Below, piece by piece: positions 1 through 10,704 of a stretch of DNA of 64,000 bases. This DNA comes from Aphidius gifuensis. Lineage: Eukaryota > Arthropoda > Insecta > Hymenoptera > Braconidae. The notes beneath the pieces were generated by a model, which saw only the letters and a program-made list of their open reading frames with translations, ran no database searches and had not been told where the DNA came from. The translations under genes were made by a program, and so were the position numbers. The DNA lies in contig NC_057791.1 of NCBI RefSeq assembly GCF_014905175.1, positions 11,970,177 to 12,034,176 on the forward strand. Direction: 5' to 3'. The first letter of the stretch is position 1. Every line of letters starts with the position of its first letter.

Positions 1-155
1 CAAATTTTTTTTCCGCGCAAAAACTGTTAGTTGTACAGCAAAAGTTTCCAGCGAGGGCAAGAGAACCCTTAAAGGCGCTTCTCTTTAGCCATATACAAAG
101 TCTCAGTCAATTAGTTCGTAAAGTATGAACTTTTTTTTTTTTTTTTTCGTTATAG
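1..155. other. left edge, no gene seen
   Basis: Non-repetitive sequence with a T-run at 130-147 just before the first transposon. I see no open reading frame or RNA gene here. Confidence 0.5.
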
Positions 156-447
156 TCCGTAAGCTGAAGGCTAAAAAACTAGACTCAACCGTATACGAAA
201 AGAATGTGTCAAATGGTAGTCCTTGAGACCTAGAACACATTGCACATACCCTCAAGCAGTTTTTTGGTCACTCATCCACAGGTAAGCCAGGTAAAAAATC
301 GATTATTCAGACTCCTCATAATTACATAATTTTTTGTTTAAATACTTTTAATTTTAATATATTAACTTAATTTTATACTCTCAAGCAAATTAATTGTAGC
401 CCTGCCGAGATATTAATTTTTGAAAATTAAAAAAATCACGAATTATA

Positions 448-924
448 AGAGACGTTACAATTGCTTGGCGAGCTAGGATATTTTTTTTTAATGTATTTTA
501 AATATAAAAAAAAAAATCTCAAGCAAAAAAAAAATAGCTAAAAGGGTTAAAAAAATTATTATAAATTAAATTGAATTGTAGAGCAATGCGGGGGCTGAGC
601 GGCATGGGGATTACAGAGGGGCGCGAAAAAATAGAGTAGTGGGAAGTTTTTATCTTTTTTCTCTCTATAGTTTTCCTCTTCTAATATAAACTCCAAGCTG
701 ACTGCCAAACTCCCCACCACTCTTTTCTTTTCGCACCGCTCTGTAATCCCCATACCGATACCGCTCAGCCCCCGCATTGCTCGATAATTTAAATTCTGTA
801 ATATAATTTTTAATAATTTTTTAAACCCTTTTAGCTATTTTTTTTTTGCTTGAGATTTTTTTTTTTATATTTAAAATACATTAAAAAAAAATATCCTAGC
901 TCGCCAAGCAATTGTAACGTCTCT
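448..924. mobile_element. foldback MITE nested in the 156-2172 element
   Basis: Arms of roughly 180 bp: AGAGACGTTACAATTG at 448 pairs with CAATTGTAACGTCTCT ending at 924, and pairing continues inwards to the GGGGCTGAGCGG region. TATA flanks both sides, so a TA or TATA duplication is possible. The 72-codon frame across its centre is an artefact of the palindrome. Confidence 0.75.
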
Positions 925-926
925 TA

Positions 927-1921
927 TACACTAAGAGAAGGATAAGTTAACAGTTAAGGGATTACCACTACCAATCAAAAACGCAGATAGAGCCTTGAAA
1001 TTTTTTGAGCAGATTAATGAAATAATAATACATACGCTCAAATTTTTTGATAATTTTCTTGTAGCTAATTACTTAGTAATTAATTACTAAAGTAGGCTAT
1101 TTTTTTGAAGGTTATACATAGGTTCTTATGGAGAGTCCGGTTTAGTTTTTAGAAACCTGGTTAGCCATTTTATGGAAAACGCAGATAGCTTTTTCAAAAA
1201 CTACAGATAGATGGAGGAAACAATAAGGAAAGTTTTGATATAAAAATTAATAGGGCTTTGAGACCTTTTTATTTTACAATAAATAAAAATAAATTTTTGT
1301 CTTTGTTTAAATACTCAAGTTGAAGTGAGAAACAAGATTTTCTCCTTCTTTTTTATCTCGTTCGCACTCATAGAAATATTATGTTTCTAAATTTCATACG
1401 CAAGAGGTCTCTAGATATGCGTGGGTAATCCCTTAACATACCAATATGTTTACATTAAACATACAAAAGTTTAATGTTAAGATATATATATTAACAATAA
1501 ACATAGATATCTTAACTGTTAACATACGTATGTTTATAGTTAACATACGTATCTTTACGCGGCCAAATATTTTGATGCGCCAGTCTACTTCTTGTCATCT
1601 TTTTTTTTTGACATTATATTGTGATACTATTCTAATTGTAATATAATATAATATGTACTCGTGTTGTCATAAATTTATTTAAATTTAGTTTTTTTGTAAA
1701 TTCATTCTTAATTTTACATTCAATTTTCATATTTACATACGTAAATGTCTTCAACTATCAGCCTAACCTTTAAACAATTACAGGTATAGTTAACATACGC
1801 ATATTAACTATGAGGATACGTATGTTTAATGTATATATATCTTTGATGTAAACTTATCAGCCACCACCCATTTTAACATGGCATATGTTATATATGTTAA
1901 CTGTTAACATATCCTCTGTGT
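927..1921. mobile_element. inner TIR element with GTTAAC/TACGTA repeat interior
   Basis: ACACTAAGAGAAGGATAAG at 928 is matched in reverse by the CTTAACTGTTAAC/ATATCCTCTGTGTG sequence ending near 1921. The interior right half (1440-1920) is crowded with short palindromic words GTTAACATACGTATG in both orientations. It hosts the TTAA element at 958-1432. No coding potential. Confidence 0.55.
958..1432. mobile_element. TTAA-flanked MITE, GGGATTACC family
   Basis: Termini GGGATTACC and GGTAATCCC are flanked directly by TTAA at 954-957 and 1433-1436. The same family occurs at 36436-37244 and 51444-52249. A TTAA duplication is known for piggyBac, Kolobok and Sola3 elements. No transposase is present, so the superfamily cannot be chosen. 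Confidence 0.8.
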
Positions 1922-2352
1922 GTAATTCGTGATTTTTAATTTTCAAAAATTAATATGAATTAATTTGTTTGAGAGTTAAAAGTATTTAAACAAAAAATTA
2001 TGTAATTATGAGGAGTCTGAATAATCGATTTTTTACCTGGCTTACCTGTGGATGAGTGACCAAAAAACTGCTTGAGGGTATGTGCAATGTGTTCTAGGTC
2101 TCAAGGACTACCATTTGACACATTCTTTTCGTATACGGTTGAGTCTAGTTTTTTAGCCATCAGCTTACCGTCTATTACGTAACTGTACAGTTCAATACCG
2201 TAGCTGAGCCTGAGGCTCCAAGCTTAAAAAATAACAGTCAAAACAATTAAGATTTGCGACTGACAACTAAAACTCAAGTATTGTTAGTAATATCGAAACA
2301 ATCAAAATACAAGATACTATTCTACAGCAAAATGTTGAAATTTATTTATTAA

Positions 2353-3931
2353 TCAATTTTTACTTGAGAGGCTCTTTATAGAAAACTGCATCTTAAATAC
2401 TAAATCACGTATCTGCTAAACTAATTCTATTCTAAAAAATATTTTAATATTTCTAATCAGTTCATGACCAAATGATAAAAAAAAAATGAATGTACTCACG
2501 TAAACTTAATTGATGCAATATTTGCAAAATTGTAGAAATAGCTTCTATATCAACACTGAACCCACGTTGTTGAAACCAATAGATACTCTCAACAGCTTGA
2601 TAAATACAGTGAAAAATCAAAGATTCGTTAAGAGAAATAAAGTGCCTCAATTCATCGTATTTCTTACACGGATCTAATATTCTGATTAATAATTCGATCA
2701 GTGCTTCACAATTATCATCATCAATGTTGCACTTTAGATTAGTATCCATTTGAATGATTTTAGTAAAAATTTCCAGCCAAACTTCAACAACAATCATGTC
2801 AGTATTTGTGTAAAATTTTTCACTTTTTTTTCTAGGTATTAGTTGATTGAATGCTTCAATCATGGCCGATAGTAATAGTTTAATATCAAAAGAACTTTCC
2901 AACAGGCATTTCGTGGACAACTGTACGCTTGCAGCTGATTGGAGTAGATTGAGAGTAGAAATCAAAAGACCTCCTAATAACCAAGGAAGAGTATTCAATA
3001 TTGAGTAATAAAAAATATATTATCTTTCAATGTTCGGAATAAAATAAAATCTACACACCATTTGTTGAACTTTGTAATATGAATGTTAAAGCTTGACCGA
3101 AAATTTCACATTGATTTATGAAACATAGCCACTTTTTGGCGGGTTTCTCGCTTGTAATATTCCAAATAGCAGCTTGCAGTATTCTTAAAACCTGTATAAG
3201 TATTTCCGTGTCATCACTAGCCAATAAATTCATTAAACTGTTAACGAATTCATCCATTTTTTCAAAATGTTTCAAAACTTCTGACTGGCAGCACATATTG
3301 GCCACGATACCGACGATTATTTCCTGTAACAGATTTTGTGAGCAATCGATATCGAGAATAAAATAAACTGAAACGCGAATATCTTGTAATACTTACTGTC
3401 AAACGTGGCTCGTGAGACTGATTAATAACCACCTCAGCAATTGGTAAAAAATGATTTTCGACCAAAAAGAAAACCACGTCTTTTTCTAATGTCATGTCCC
3501 AAAGCATGCAAAATTTATTTTCTAATGTTTCCGACCATTCATCTTTATCTGATATCTGTTTCAAAATTTACAAATTATTTTATCCGAAAATGTATAGTTT
3601 GTTATTCATTATTAGAGTGATACTATTTGCACCTATTTCGAGTTTTTACAAGTATTTACGTAATTTTCACTCAAGTTGTTTTATTTTGAGAATTACCGAT
3701 ACGTAAAGAGCGAGTAAAAATACGATAGTTGAGTGCGAACAGACAATCTTATTCTGTTACCTTTGATAGAGATAATAATGTTTCTATTATCCATTTTTTA
3801 CTGTACAATGTGTCACCAATAGTGTCTGCATTTATAGCATTTATTTGGATTTCATTTATGCCTTGTGGATAAATAATTGGAAGTGATGTATTTTCATCAA
3901 TGGTTGCTCTTTCAATATTTGCATCCTCCAT
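2353..3931 (-). CDS. SAAL1: SAAL1-like protein, five exons
   Basis: Exons 3761-3931, 3397-3555, 3059-3323, 2500-2973 and 2353-2399 are bounded by GT/AG sites. They sum to 1116 nt, exactly 372 codons including the stop, so all phases agree (about 371 aa). The start is the ATG of MEDANIERAT. Exon 2 encodes the family signature ALWDM-like LWDMTLEKDVVFFLVEN, followed by EPRLTEIIVGIVANMCCQ, and the exon 3/4 join gives LQSSTNGGLLISTLNLLQ, which lines up with the SSTN region of vertebrate SAAL1. The family is an armadillo/HEAT-like helical protein linked in vertebrates to serum amyloid A-type responses and cell proliferation; insect function is not established. It is shorter than the vertebrate protein. 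Exon 5 is short and only inferred from an acceptor, frame and a nearby AATAAA. The only seemingly intact host gene here. Confidence 0.85.
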
Positions 3932-3998
3932 TATAATTTTTTTATTTACGTAAAATTATGAAAAAAAAAAAAATAATAAAAATAATAAAATATTACAT

Positions 3999-4064
3999 CA
4001 TTATTATTATTATTGTTCTTATTGTTGTTGTTGTTGTTGTTGTTGTTGATGATGTTGATGTTGG
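3999..4064. repeat. trinucleotide microsatellite (ATT/GTT/GAT)
   Basis: Runs of ATT then eight or so GTT units then GATGTTGATG in the region just upstream of the SAAL1 start codon, in its presumed 5' UTR or promoter. Length polymorphism is likely. Confidence 0.9.
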
Positions 4065-4201
4065 AGACTTGCACTTAAAAGTTTTCAGGTTAATAACTTA
4101 ATAGCAGACTGAAGTGGTAATCTTCACACTGAAGCTCACAGAATGCAAGTCAGTATTTTTCTGGGTTGTTTTAGTGAAAGTGATATATTTTATTTTCGTT
4201 A

Positions 4202-4860
4202 GAGTATTCCTTCATTATGTAAAAAAATAATACAACTACATAATACATTATTTATTTAACAAATAACAATCCTAAAAGAGATCCATCAACATGATTTTTC
4301 CATCACCAACAGCACCATACAAATACAAACCCTTTGGTGGTTTTTTTTGTCTTTTTTTCTTATTTATTTATTTAGCTTACAACTAATTTATCTAAAAAAC
4401 TTGGTTTTCCTGGTTTTTATGCATTAATGTCATCATAAACATTTTGTAAATTTTGTACAACACGCATTTGATATTCATCCTCAATAAGTTGTCTATTTTT
4501 TATATTTTTTTTTAAAACTTCAATTGGACTATTATTATTTATTATGTCAACATTTGCATCACATGTAATTGAAATAGAATTTATTTGGAATGATCTTTTT
4601 AATAAAAAATTATTTATTTAACATTAAAGTAATTCATTATCATAAAAAAAATACCAAATAAAAAAGAAGATGAAGCTAAAGAATTGATGTGACTATAAAG
4701 AAATTATATGGTAAGCAACATTAATTCCTTAGTGTCTTTTTCTTAGACACTGCTTGTCCTTGGTGTTTGGTTTATTAAAATAAATTGCTTTAATTTTATT
4801 TGTTAAATAAATAATGTATTATGTAGTTAAATTATTTTTTTACATAATGAAGGAATACTC
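4202..4860. mobile_element. TA-flanked TIR element carrying a host-gene fragment
   Basis: GAGTATTCCTTCATTATG at 4202 is mirrored by CATAATGAAGGAATACTC ending at 4860, arms about 65 bp, with TA on both outer sides. The interior is the AFG1L relic and an AGCTAAGG-type foldback piece (4660-4765). TA duplication suggests a Tc1/mariner-type mover; this is inference as no transposase is present. Confidence 0.7.
4272..4600 (-). pseudogene. AFG1L: AFG1-like (LACE1) AAA+ ATPase fragment, dead
   Basis: The minus strand reads NSPIEVLKKNIKNRQLIED, then EYQMRVVQNLQNVYDDI, then after in-frame stops KKPPKGLYLYGAVGDGKIM and LMDLF. This order and spacing is that of AFG1L/LACE1, a mitochondrial AAA+ ATPase: a segment ahead of the P-loop, then the P-loop and the LMDLF helix. 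The Walker A motif is damaged (GDGKI where the family has GGGKT), and stops follow INA, LVVS and LMDLF. No intron separates the parts, so it is either one exon or a retrocopy. It lies wholly inside the TIR element at 4202-4860, which suggests capture by the transposon. Confidence 0.8.
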
Positions 4861-4904
4861 TAACTGAGCATAACTGAGCTATACAAAAAAAAAAAAAAAT
4901 ATAA

Positions 4905-4953
4905 ACAAAAACAACATGTGACTTTGGGCACTCGTCCCACTAGCGTCATCACT
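4905..4953. repeat. left half of a repeat split by the 4954-6490 element
   Basis: ACAACATGTGACTTTGG... up to the CT at 4952-4953, continuing at 6491-6620 (CTCCATTCCGTGAGCTTCAAC, GACGTCACAGATTACCCTCC). The same sequence is uninterrupted at 58655-58810, so this is a dispersed repeat used as a landing site. Confidence 0.7.
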
Positions 4954-6490
4954 CCCGAGGAACGAAATTTATATATAACTTTATATAATTATATAAAATT
5001 TTATAAAGTTGTATAAAGTTATATATGGTTTTATATTGCCACTTTATTTATAAAGCTATATATAACAGGTTGTATAAAACTTTATATATAGTAGTACAAT
5101 TGTATAAAGTTTTATATAAAGGTATATAAAATTGTATAAATGTATATGTAACTGTATTTTAAAATGGTCAAACGCAAAATTTAGACATAAAAAACTGTCC
5201 ACGCTCAGGACTTGAACCCCATACCTTTCGGTTACCAACCCGACGCAGTACCCGATGCGCCACGATAACGCATGTGAATACAAAAAATTTATTTGCTTTA
5301 CATCAACAAGCAAAAGTCACGCCTGCGCAGTTGACTAAAAAGTGGGGGCAGTTGACATTTCTGAGTCCGTCATCAATTTGCTATGCCCCATTGTAATTTT
5401 AAATATGTTATTAAGTTATTAAAATTACTATGCGACATTGTAAATTTTCAGAGGATCATTTTAATTTTGTCCACAACAGCAGAGTAAATTTTATAAATAT
5501 ACAAAAAAAAAAATATTTTTGCTATGCTATGTAATTTTTAGGCTGGATTATTTTAAATTTGGTTTCTTCATGCGTTGTAATTTTTTCATCGGGAAATAGC
5601 AAAAAAAAACGTAAGAAAATTGCTATGGTACATTTTAATTTTTCAAGACTACAATTGTTTTTTTTCGTTAAAATGATAGTAAATTTTTTAATAGTCAAAA
5701 GATAGTTCTTTGGTAATGTGGCAGCATAGTAAAATTTGATGAAATTTTTTTTCCGTGTAAACTCTATTTACCTTATTATACCTTCTTTGCTTACATACTT
5801 ATTATACTTATTGACCTTTTTTTCGATAGTAACCTATCATTTTTCGTTCATGATGCTGTTGGAATCCGAATAGAACACATTATTCCAATTAAAGAAGCCA
5901 GCGAATATATGAACTCGCTCTATTTTATTATTTGTAACTTTGGTTCACTAATTTATAAATATTATGTTCTATAAAGGTTAATATAATTATATAAAACTGT
6001 ACATGTATAAAACTTATTTATACTGCTATATATAGCTATATATAATTATATAGTATAACGTTATATATAGTCATATACAATTGTATATATCTTCATACAA
6101 TTGTATATAACTATATATAACTATATACCTTTATAACGATCGTTCCTTGGGTAAAAATATCTTCGTATATTCATATACAAGTTTATATACTTTTATAAAA
6201 CTATATGAAACTTTATACAGCTACATATAGAAATATATAGCTTTATATAATTATATATACTTATACACAAATCGTTCACAACTTTGTACACATTTATATA
6301 TAACTTTATAAAATTATATATAGCTGTATATAACCTTATAAAGTTGTATATAATTATATATAGAGAGTTTAAAAATTCTTCAAATTTTTATATAATTATA
6401 TAAAATTATATAAAATTTTATAAAATTTTATAAAGTTATATGTGAATATATAAAGGTATATAAAGATATATATAAATTTCGTTCCTCGGG
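4954..6490. mobile_element. CCCGAGG element, copy 1 of 3
   Basis: Termini CCCGAGGAACGAAATTTATA and its reverse complement at 6471-6490. Long subterminal blocks are made of short TATATAA/TTTATA words (4970-5150 and 5950-6480). The core contains a tRNA-like segment. CT is present on both outer sides; the related repeat at 58655 has no insertion, consistent with a 2 bp duplication. No transposase. Copies 2 and 3 are at 37893-39442 and 49245-50795. Confidence 0.8.
5203..5275 (-). repeat. tRNA-like (SINE-type) segment in CCCGAGG element copy 1
   Basis: On the minus strand an A-box-like TGGCGCATCGGGTAC is followed about 40 nt later by a B-box-like GGTTCAAGTCC, with GTTGGTAACC between. Stems are imperfect, so this is a tRNA-derived internal Pol III promoter relic and not a functional tRNA gene. 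Confidence 0.65.
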
Positions 6491-6714
6491 CTGGCAGAAT
6501 AACGTACTGACTTGCTCCATTCCGTGAGCTTCAACAGCTCCCTATGCCAATACACAGTGTGACGTCACAGATTACCCTCCTTGTTAAACTCCATGGTTAT
6601 TATTTACTAAGAGAGGTGTTCACCAGCACTCCAGCAGTGTTGGGTAGATATTATACCGACGTATCTTACATTATCAGTTCTATGCCCCCAGCCCACTGAA
6701 ATATAATAAAACTG

Positions 6715-6864
6715 CACCCGTATTCAGAGGATGTTCTCATTAGGGCTTTTTTTTCCGATGGCGGCGCTTGTGAACTTTTTATATAGATTTTACATAGAAA
6801 AGCTTCACAAGCGCCACCATCGGAAAAAAAACGCCCTAATGAGAACATCCTCTGAATACGGGTG
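6715..6864. mobile_element. 150 bp MITE, CACCCGTATTC family
   Basis: Perfectly foldable: CACCCGTATTCAGAGGATG at 6715 mirrors the sequence ending at 6864, with central ATATAGATTTTACATAG. Preceded by CTG and followed by ATG, close to the CTG duplication seen for related copies. Confidence 0.85.
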
Positions 6865-6867
6865 ATG

Positions 6868-7243
6868 GGGTGCATTCCTTTAATAAAAAATTTTTTTTCG
6901 TTTTGCAATTTCGCCCTGTAATACCGGCCAAAATTTTATAGGAAAAAGCTGTTTCTTGTAGTGGCAGTACTGGCACATGACATTATTTTTTTTGGCTTCC
7001 AATTATTAGATGGATAAACTGTTCAATGTTTATATCAAACTGAAATAAATAGAAAATTGACTTGTTGTGATTGTTTGTTATTGTCACATAGGTCGTACCA
7101 CACATTATCGTAAACTGTAAAGCCTGGAATATTGCATAGAGAAATTTATCACTTTTGTCGTTGTTTCTGTTTCTAGTTTTTAGTCGGTATGACAGGGCGA
7201 AATTGCGAAACGAAAAAAAATTTTTTATTAAAGGAATGCACCC
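6868..7243. mobile_element. MITE, GGGTGCATTCC family
   Basis: GGGTGCATTCCTTTAAT and its mirror ATTAAAGGAATGCACCC with long arms that also include the CCCTGTAATACCGGC words. Flanks ATG and ATT match at two of three bases. The 88- and 80-codon frames crossing it come from the arms and are not believed. Confidence 0.8.
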
Positions 7244-7274
7244 ATTCATTTATTAAATAAATAAAAATTCCAAA

Positions 7275-7375
7275 AACAAGCAGTAGCTAAGGAAAAGATG
7301 TAGCTAAGGAATTAATGTTGCCAAAAAATTATGTTTCAAGCAACATTAATTCCTAAAAACTGGTTTTCCTTGATA
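7275..7375. repeat. AGCTAAGG foldback remnant
   Basis: AGCTAAGGAAAAGATGTAGC at 7284 and inverse AATTCCTAAAAACTGG near 7350. The same words recur at 4660-4765, 14800-15345, 15395-15425, 46300-46670 and 63960-64000, marking a dispersed family with CCTTGGTTTTC-type ends. Confidence 0.6.
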
Positions 7376-7415
7376 TTATATATATTTAAATAACAAATAA
7401 ATTACATGTACCAAT

Positions 7416-7689
7416 GGGTGCATTCCTCTAATAAAAATTTTTTTTTCGTTTTGCAATTTCGCCCTGTAATACCGACTAAAAACTAGATCACAACAAGTCA
7501 ATTTTCTATTTATTTCAGTTTGATATAAACATTGAAAAGTTATCCATCTAATAATTGGAAGCCAAAAAAAATAATGTCATGTGCCAGTACTGCCACTACA
7601 CGAAACAGCTTTTTCCTATAAAATTTTGGCCGGTATTACAGGGCGAAATTGCAAAACGAGAAAAAATTTTTTATTAAAGGAATGCACCC
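7416..7689. mobile_element. MITE, GGGTGCATTCC family, with AAT duplication
   Basis: 274 bp, arms nearly the whole length, exact AAT on both sides (7413-7415 and 7690-7692), a 3 bp target duplication. Confidence 0.85.
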
Positions 7690-7917
7690 AATATATATCG
7701 AACAATAAGAACTAATTGTCGAGTCGACAGTCAATAAGAATGTTCAAAATGGCGTCAGAGGTATCTTACAGTTTCTTACAGTATCTTACAGTATCTTACT
7801 GTAAGTGTATGAAACCTCAAAAATCGACCATTTACCCATCACGGCCAGTGTTAAACCTCGACCGGTGCTAGTTTTCCCCTCCATCCGTCGAAAAGACGAA
7901 CTCTCTGCACCCGTATT

Positions 7918-7970
7918 CAGAGGATGTTCTCATTAGGGCTTTTTTTTCCGATGGCGGCGCTTGTGAACTT
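7918..7970. mobile_element. half MITE, CACCCGTATTC family
   Basis: Left half only (CACCCGTATTCAGAGG to GGCGGCGCTTGTGAACTT), cut off exactly where the left arm of the inverted duplication begins at 7971. Confidence 0.8.
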
Positions 7971-8272
7971 CAGTCACAAAATAAATGATTAAAATTTTTT
8001 TCTGCATCTGTAATCATCATTAATGATTAATATATTAATATGAAATAAAATAATAATAAGAATATTAATGTTTATAAAATATTATTGAATAAAATAACCT
8101 GAACGAATTTTTTTTTTTTTTTCTTTTAAATAAAACATAATTATGATAGTGTATTAATTTAACTTTGTCTATTTGAATGAAGGAGTACTAATATTATCAC
8201 ACAACCTGCATTTATAATTAAGTATCAAGTATCTATATTTAACAAATTAAATTCAATTCAACGTTAGACAAT

Positions 8273-8933
8273 TAGGGATGTGCGATACTCGGCGATATAT
8301 CGGAACAGCCGATATATCGCCAATATATATCGGATACTTTTACTCGATACTTTTTGATCCGATATACCGAGGATCCGATATTTTTTACCAGATATCGGTC
8401 AAAAAGTACCGGAGACTAGTGATTGGGGATTTCAGCAATTTTATAATATATATTACCAAAAAACATACCAAAAAATATTATTTTATAAACAATTATATAA
8501 ATTAAAATGATAAAAATTGTTATTAATTTGAAATATATATTTAATAATTTTATCCAATATTAAATATTGTTTTGTATTTATTAAAAATACATATATATAT
8601 TTATACATACATTGTATTAATATATATTATTATTATATTAATCTTTATTATTATTGATTGATATATTATGTAATAAAAAAATTTTATGTAAAACAATTTG
8701 AATTTAAATAAAAGAACAGACCAGTATTAAATAATATTAATACTGATATATTTAAATAAAATAATAATTAAAATAAAAAACTCATTAAACATTGGTCTTT
8801 TTTTTTATTTTAAAAGCACTCGATATTCGATATACCGAGTACTTTTCAACCCGATATATCGGATAACCAATATTTGAATAAAAATATCCGATATATCGAT
8901 ACTGAATACTTTTAAAAGTATCGCACATCCCTA
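8273..8933. mobile_element. hAT-type MITE, TAGGGATGTGCG family (left arm)
   Basis: TAGGGATGTGCGATAC and mirrored end, with TAGACAAT/CAGACAAT flanks (8265-8272, 8934-8941). Sequences at 23390-23397 and 26965-26972 show the same host DNA without the insertion, confirming an 8 bp duplication. The interior is AT-rich with subterminal CGATATATCGG palindromes. The 75-codon frame at its left end is not a gene. Confidence 0.9.
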
Positions 8934-9137
8934 CAGACAATGTCAAATATAAACATTGATAAACATGTGTGAATGTGTGTGACTATCCACGCAGTCATAC
9001 GTACCTATCTTGTGTACATATACGCATGCACACAACTACTGATCCCCAATATGGCATCCCAAATTCTAGCTTCGGATGACCTGTCTAATTCCAGTAACTC
9101 ATCTAGGGACCTTGGCCTGGAATATATTCAAGTATGC

Positions 9138-9352
9138 TAGGGAGCGTTCGATAGCTGGCCGAGGGCCTCGGCCTGGGCCAACGGAAAGACAACTTGATAA
9201 ATCAAAAACTCACTATGAGAAAATCCCATGTAAATATTTGAAATTATAATGTAGCAGTGCTGACACTACGAACATATAAAATAAACCATGATAAAAAATT
9301 GGCCGGATTTTTGGCCTCGGCCAGCTATCGAACGCTGCCCAGATGTAATGAA
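9138..9352. mobile_element. MITE, GGGAGCGTTCGATAGC family (left arm)
   Basis: GGGAGCGTTCGATAGCTGG at one end and CCAGCTATCGAACGCTGCCC at the other, with GGCCGAGG words next to the ends. Partner in the other arm at 16520-16735. Confidence 0.75.
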
Positions 9353-9603
9353 AGAGGTCAACTTGGCAAATAGGTCTCCCACATTAATATAATACGTTTC
9401 TTATGAAGAACGACAGGGAAAATATATTTGTGATATTGAGTTATTTTATGATATTGATGTTAAATTATCTGTGTGATTATAATCTCATAATTACTGTATT
9501 TATTATTTTTTTTTTGCAAGCTAATGAAACTATCTTTTTTCCTGTTCCTTTTTGATGTTCCTTAGAACTTGTCGAAACCCTCCTTGCCCACATATCATGT
9601 CTA

Positions 9604-9795
9604 TTATCTCATTTTTTTATTGTAATTTTTGAGATTATTCAAATAAAATACACTGTAACCGATTTTCTGACCTGCACGGCGAGAACTATCGGCCGAGGTT
9701 AACAACGAGGATTTCTCACCATCCTCCTCTAAATCACCGGGAGGAGCCATGTTGGTTATCTCGGAAGCCAACAGCCGTAGGAGTAACGAGAACAA
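9604..9795 (-). CDS. short conserved ORF or captured first exon, unidentified (copy 1)
   Basis: 63 codons, second methionine in a good start context (ACCAACATGGCTCC), reading MAPPGDLEEDGEKSSLLTSA and on to SSRRAGQ. A plausible splice donor, GCAG|GTCAGA, follows SSRRA, so the coding part may be just an exon. Upstream sequence (9800-10010) is identical in the two arms and nearly so in the third copy. I do not recognise the protein. An identical copy is at 16072-16263 and a frameshifted one at 20005. It is acidic and serine-rich, with no signal peptide or membrane segment. It may be a fragment of a host gene amplified with a transposon. Confidence 0.4.
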   Translation of the reverse strand: MFSLLLRLLASEITNMAPPGDLEEDGEKSSLLTSADSSRRAGQKIGYSVFYLNNLKNYNKKMR

Positions 9796-10024
9796 ATACG
9801 AGAACCTAACTCAGTCTTAGAAATGGTAGAGGGGCGCGGTCCACCTGATCGGACTATGAAATACGTAACCAAACCTAAGGGAACTATCGTGAACCAAGTA
9901 TAGTGTGTTACATACGCCTATATTACATTGCGACTATACTATAGCAAAATACTGACGTCACAAGTATCATAAGTGTAGGAGAAAATATTCTACATGTGAG
10001 ATATGTATTGTGTATAGGGAGCCA

Positions 10025-10359
10025 GGAGACGTTCCAAAAATCACTCGGAAACCCGGACCGGCGCAGTAGATGAAACAATATAGTGATAAAATAAACTTAA
10101 AAGTAACTAGAGGTTACAGTAGATATTGTAAGCAACAAAAACAGCCGTATTGCATATGCCATTTACTTTTGTTACTTATTACAGTTGTGAAAAGTATTTT
10201 TTATAATTATTATTAATAATTAAACAATAATAATTTATTGTTTTGTGCCTATAAAAATACATGAACAAAAAATCATGTCTACCACAACAAAATATCAAAA
10301 ATTTTCTATGATCACAATCTTGACCTTCCGAGTTTCCGAGTGATTTTTGGAATGTCCCC
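10025..10359. mobile_element. MITE, GGAGACGTTCC family (left arm)
   Basis: GACGTTCCAAAAATCACTCGG at the left and CGAGTGATTTTTGGAATGTC at the right, with CCA on both sides (10022-10024, 10360-10362). The third copy of the unit (TGTATGGTTCCC near 19565) lacks it. Partner 14240-15845 region in the right arm; related element at 22705-23028. Confidence 0.75.
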
Positions 10360-10704
10360 CCATACAGCGATCCATCCGTGACCAGGTCTTACACATACGT
10401 TGCCATTGCAATAATAATATATATCTCAGTATTATTATTATTGTTATTATTTACAGCGATCCATTCGTGAACTCAAACATACACATTTATGTGTGATGAT
10501 GGTCTAACCATCACATACACATCATGTAGTGCGAATATGATAATAATAATTAATGATATAATACGAGAACCATATAGCGTGATCATTACTGTTAGTCTGT
10601 CATTGGAAATCCGGACAGAGTTTCACCAGGACTTAACGTCTGATACCTAGGGAACCTTTACGAGAGATCTAAACGATGTCGAGCCCTAGCGGAAGAGTCA
10701 TTAA

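Larger units (their letters stand above)
156..2172. mobile_element. DNA transposon with about 290 bp terminal inverted repeats, non-autonomous
   Basis: Positions 156-446 are the near-perfect reverse complement of 1924-2172 (outer ends GTAAGCTGAAGGC and GCCATCAGCTTAC). The interior has no transposase ORF and is filled by at least two further inverted-repeat elements (448-924 and 958-1432). The outer target duplication is not clear by eye, so the superfamily is unassigned. It lies directly downstream of the SAAL1 3' end. Confidence 0.8.
7971..10570 (+). repeat. left arm of inverted duplication (partner 14045-17892)
   Basis: Read in reverse complement this matches 14045-17892, apart from a 1.26 kb hAT-type MITE present only in the right arm (14449-15709). 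Both arms carry the same hAT-type MITE, the same short ORF and the same GACGTTCC MITE. The left arm breaks inside the MULE-like element that is complete in the right arm, so the left arm is the derived one. Confidence 0.85.

Noticed and set aside
559..777. 72-codon minus frame as a gene
   Set aside because: It spans the centre of a perfect foldback, so it is explained by the palindrome.
2462..2998. Start of a separate gene at 2998
   Set aside because: The frame is exon 4 of SAAL1; the acceptor at 2974-2975 gives a better protein join (STNGGLLIS) than any start codon.
8278..8505. 75-codon frame, identical at 17359-17586 in inverse
   Set aside because: It lies wholly within the terminal region of the hAT-type MITE; amino acids follow the CGATATATCGG repeats.
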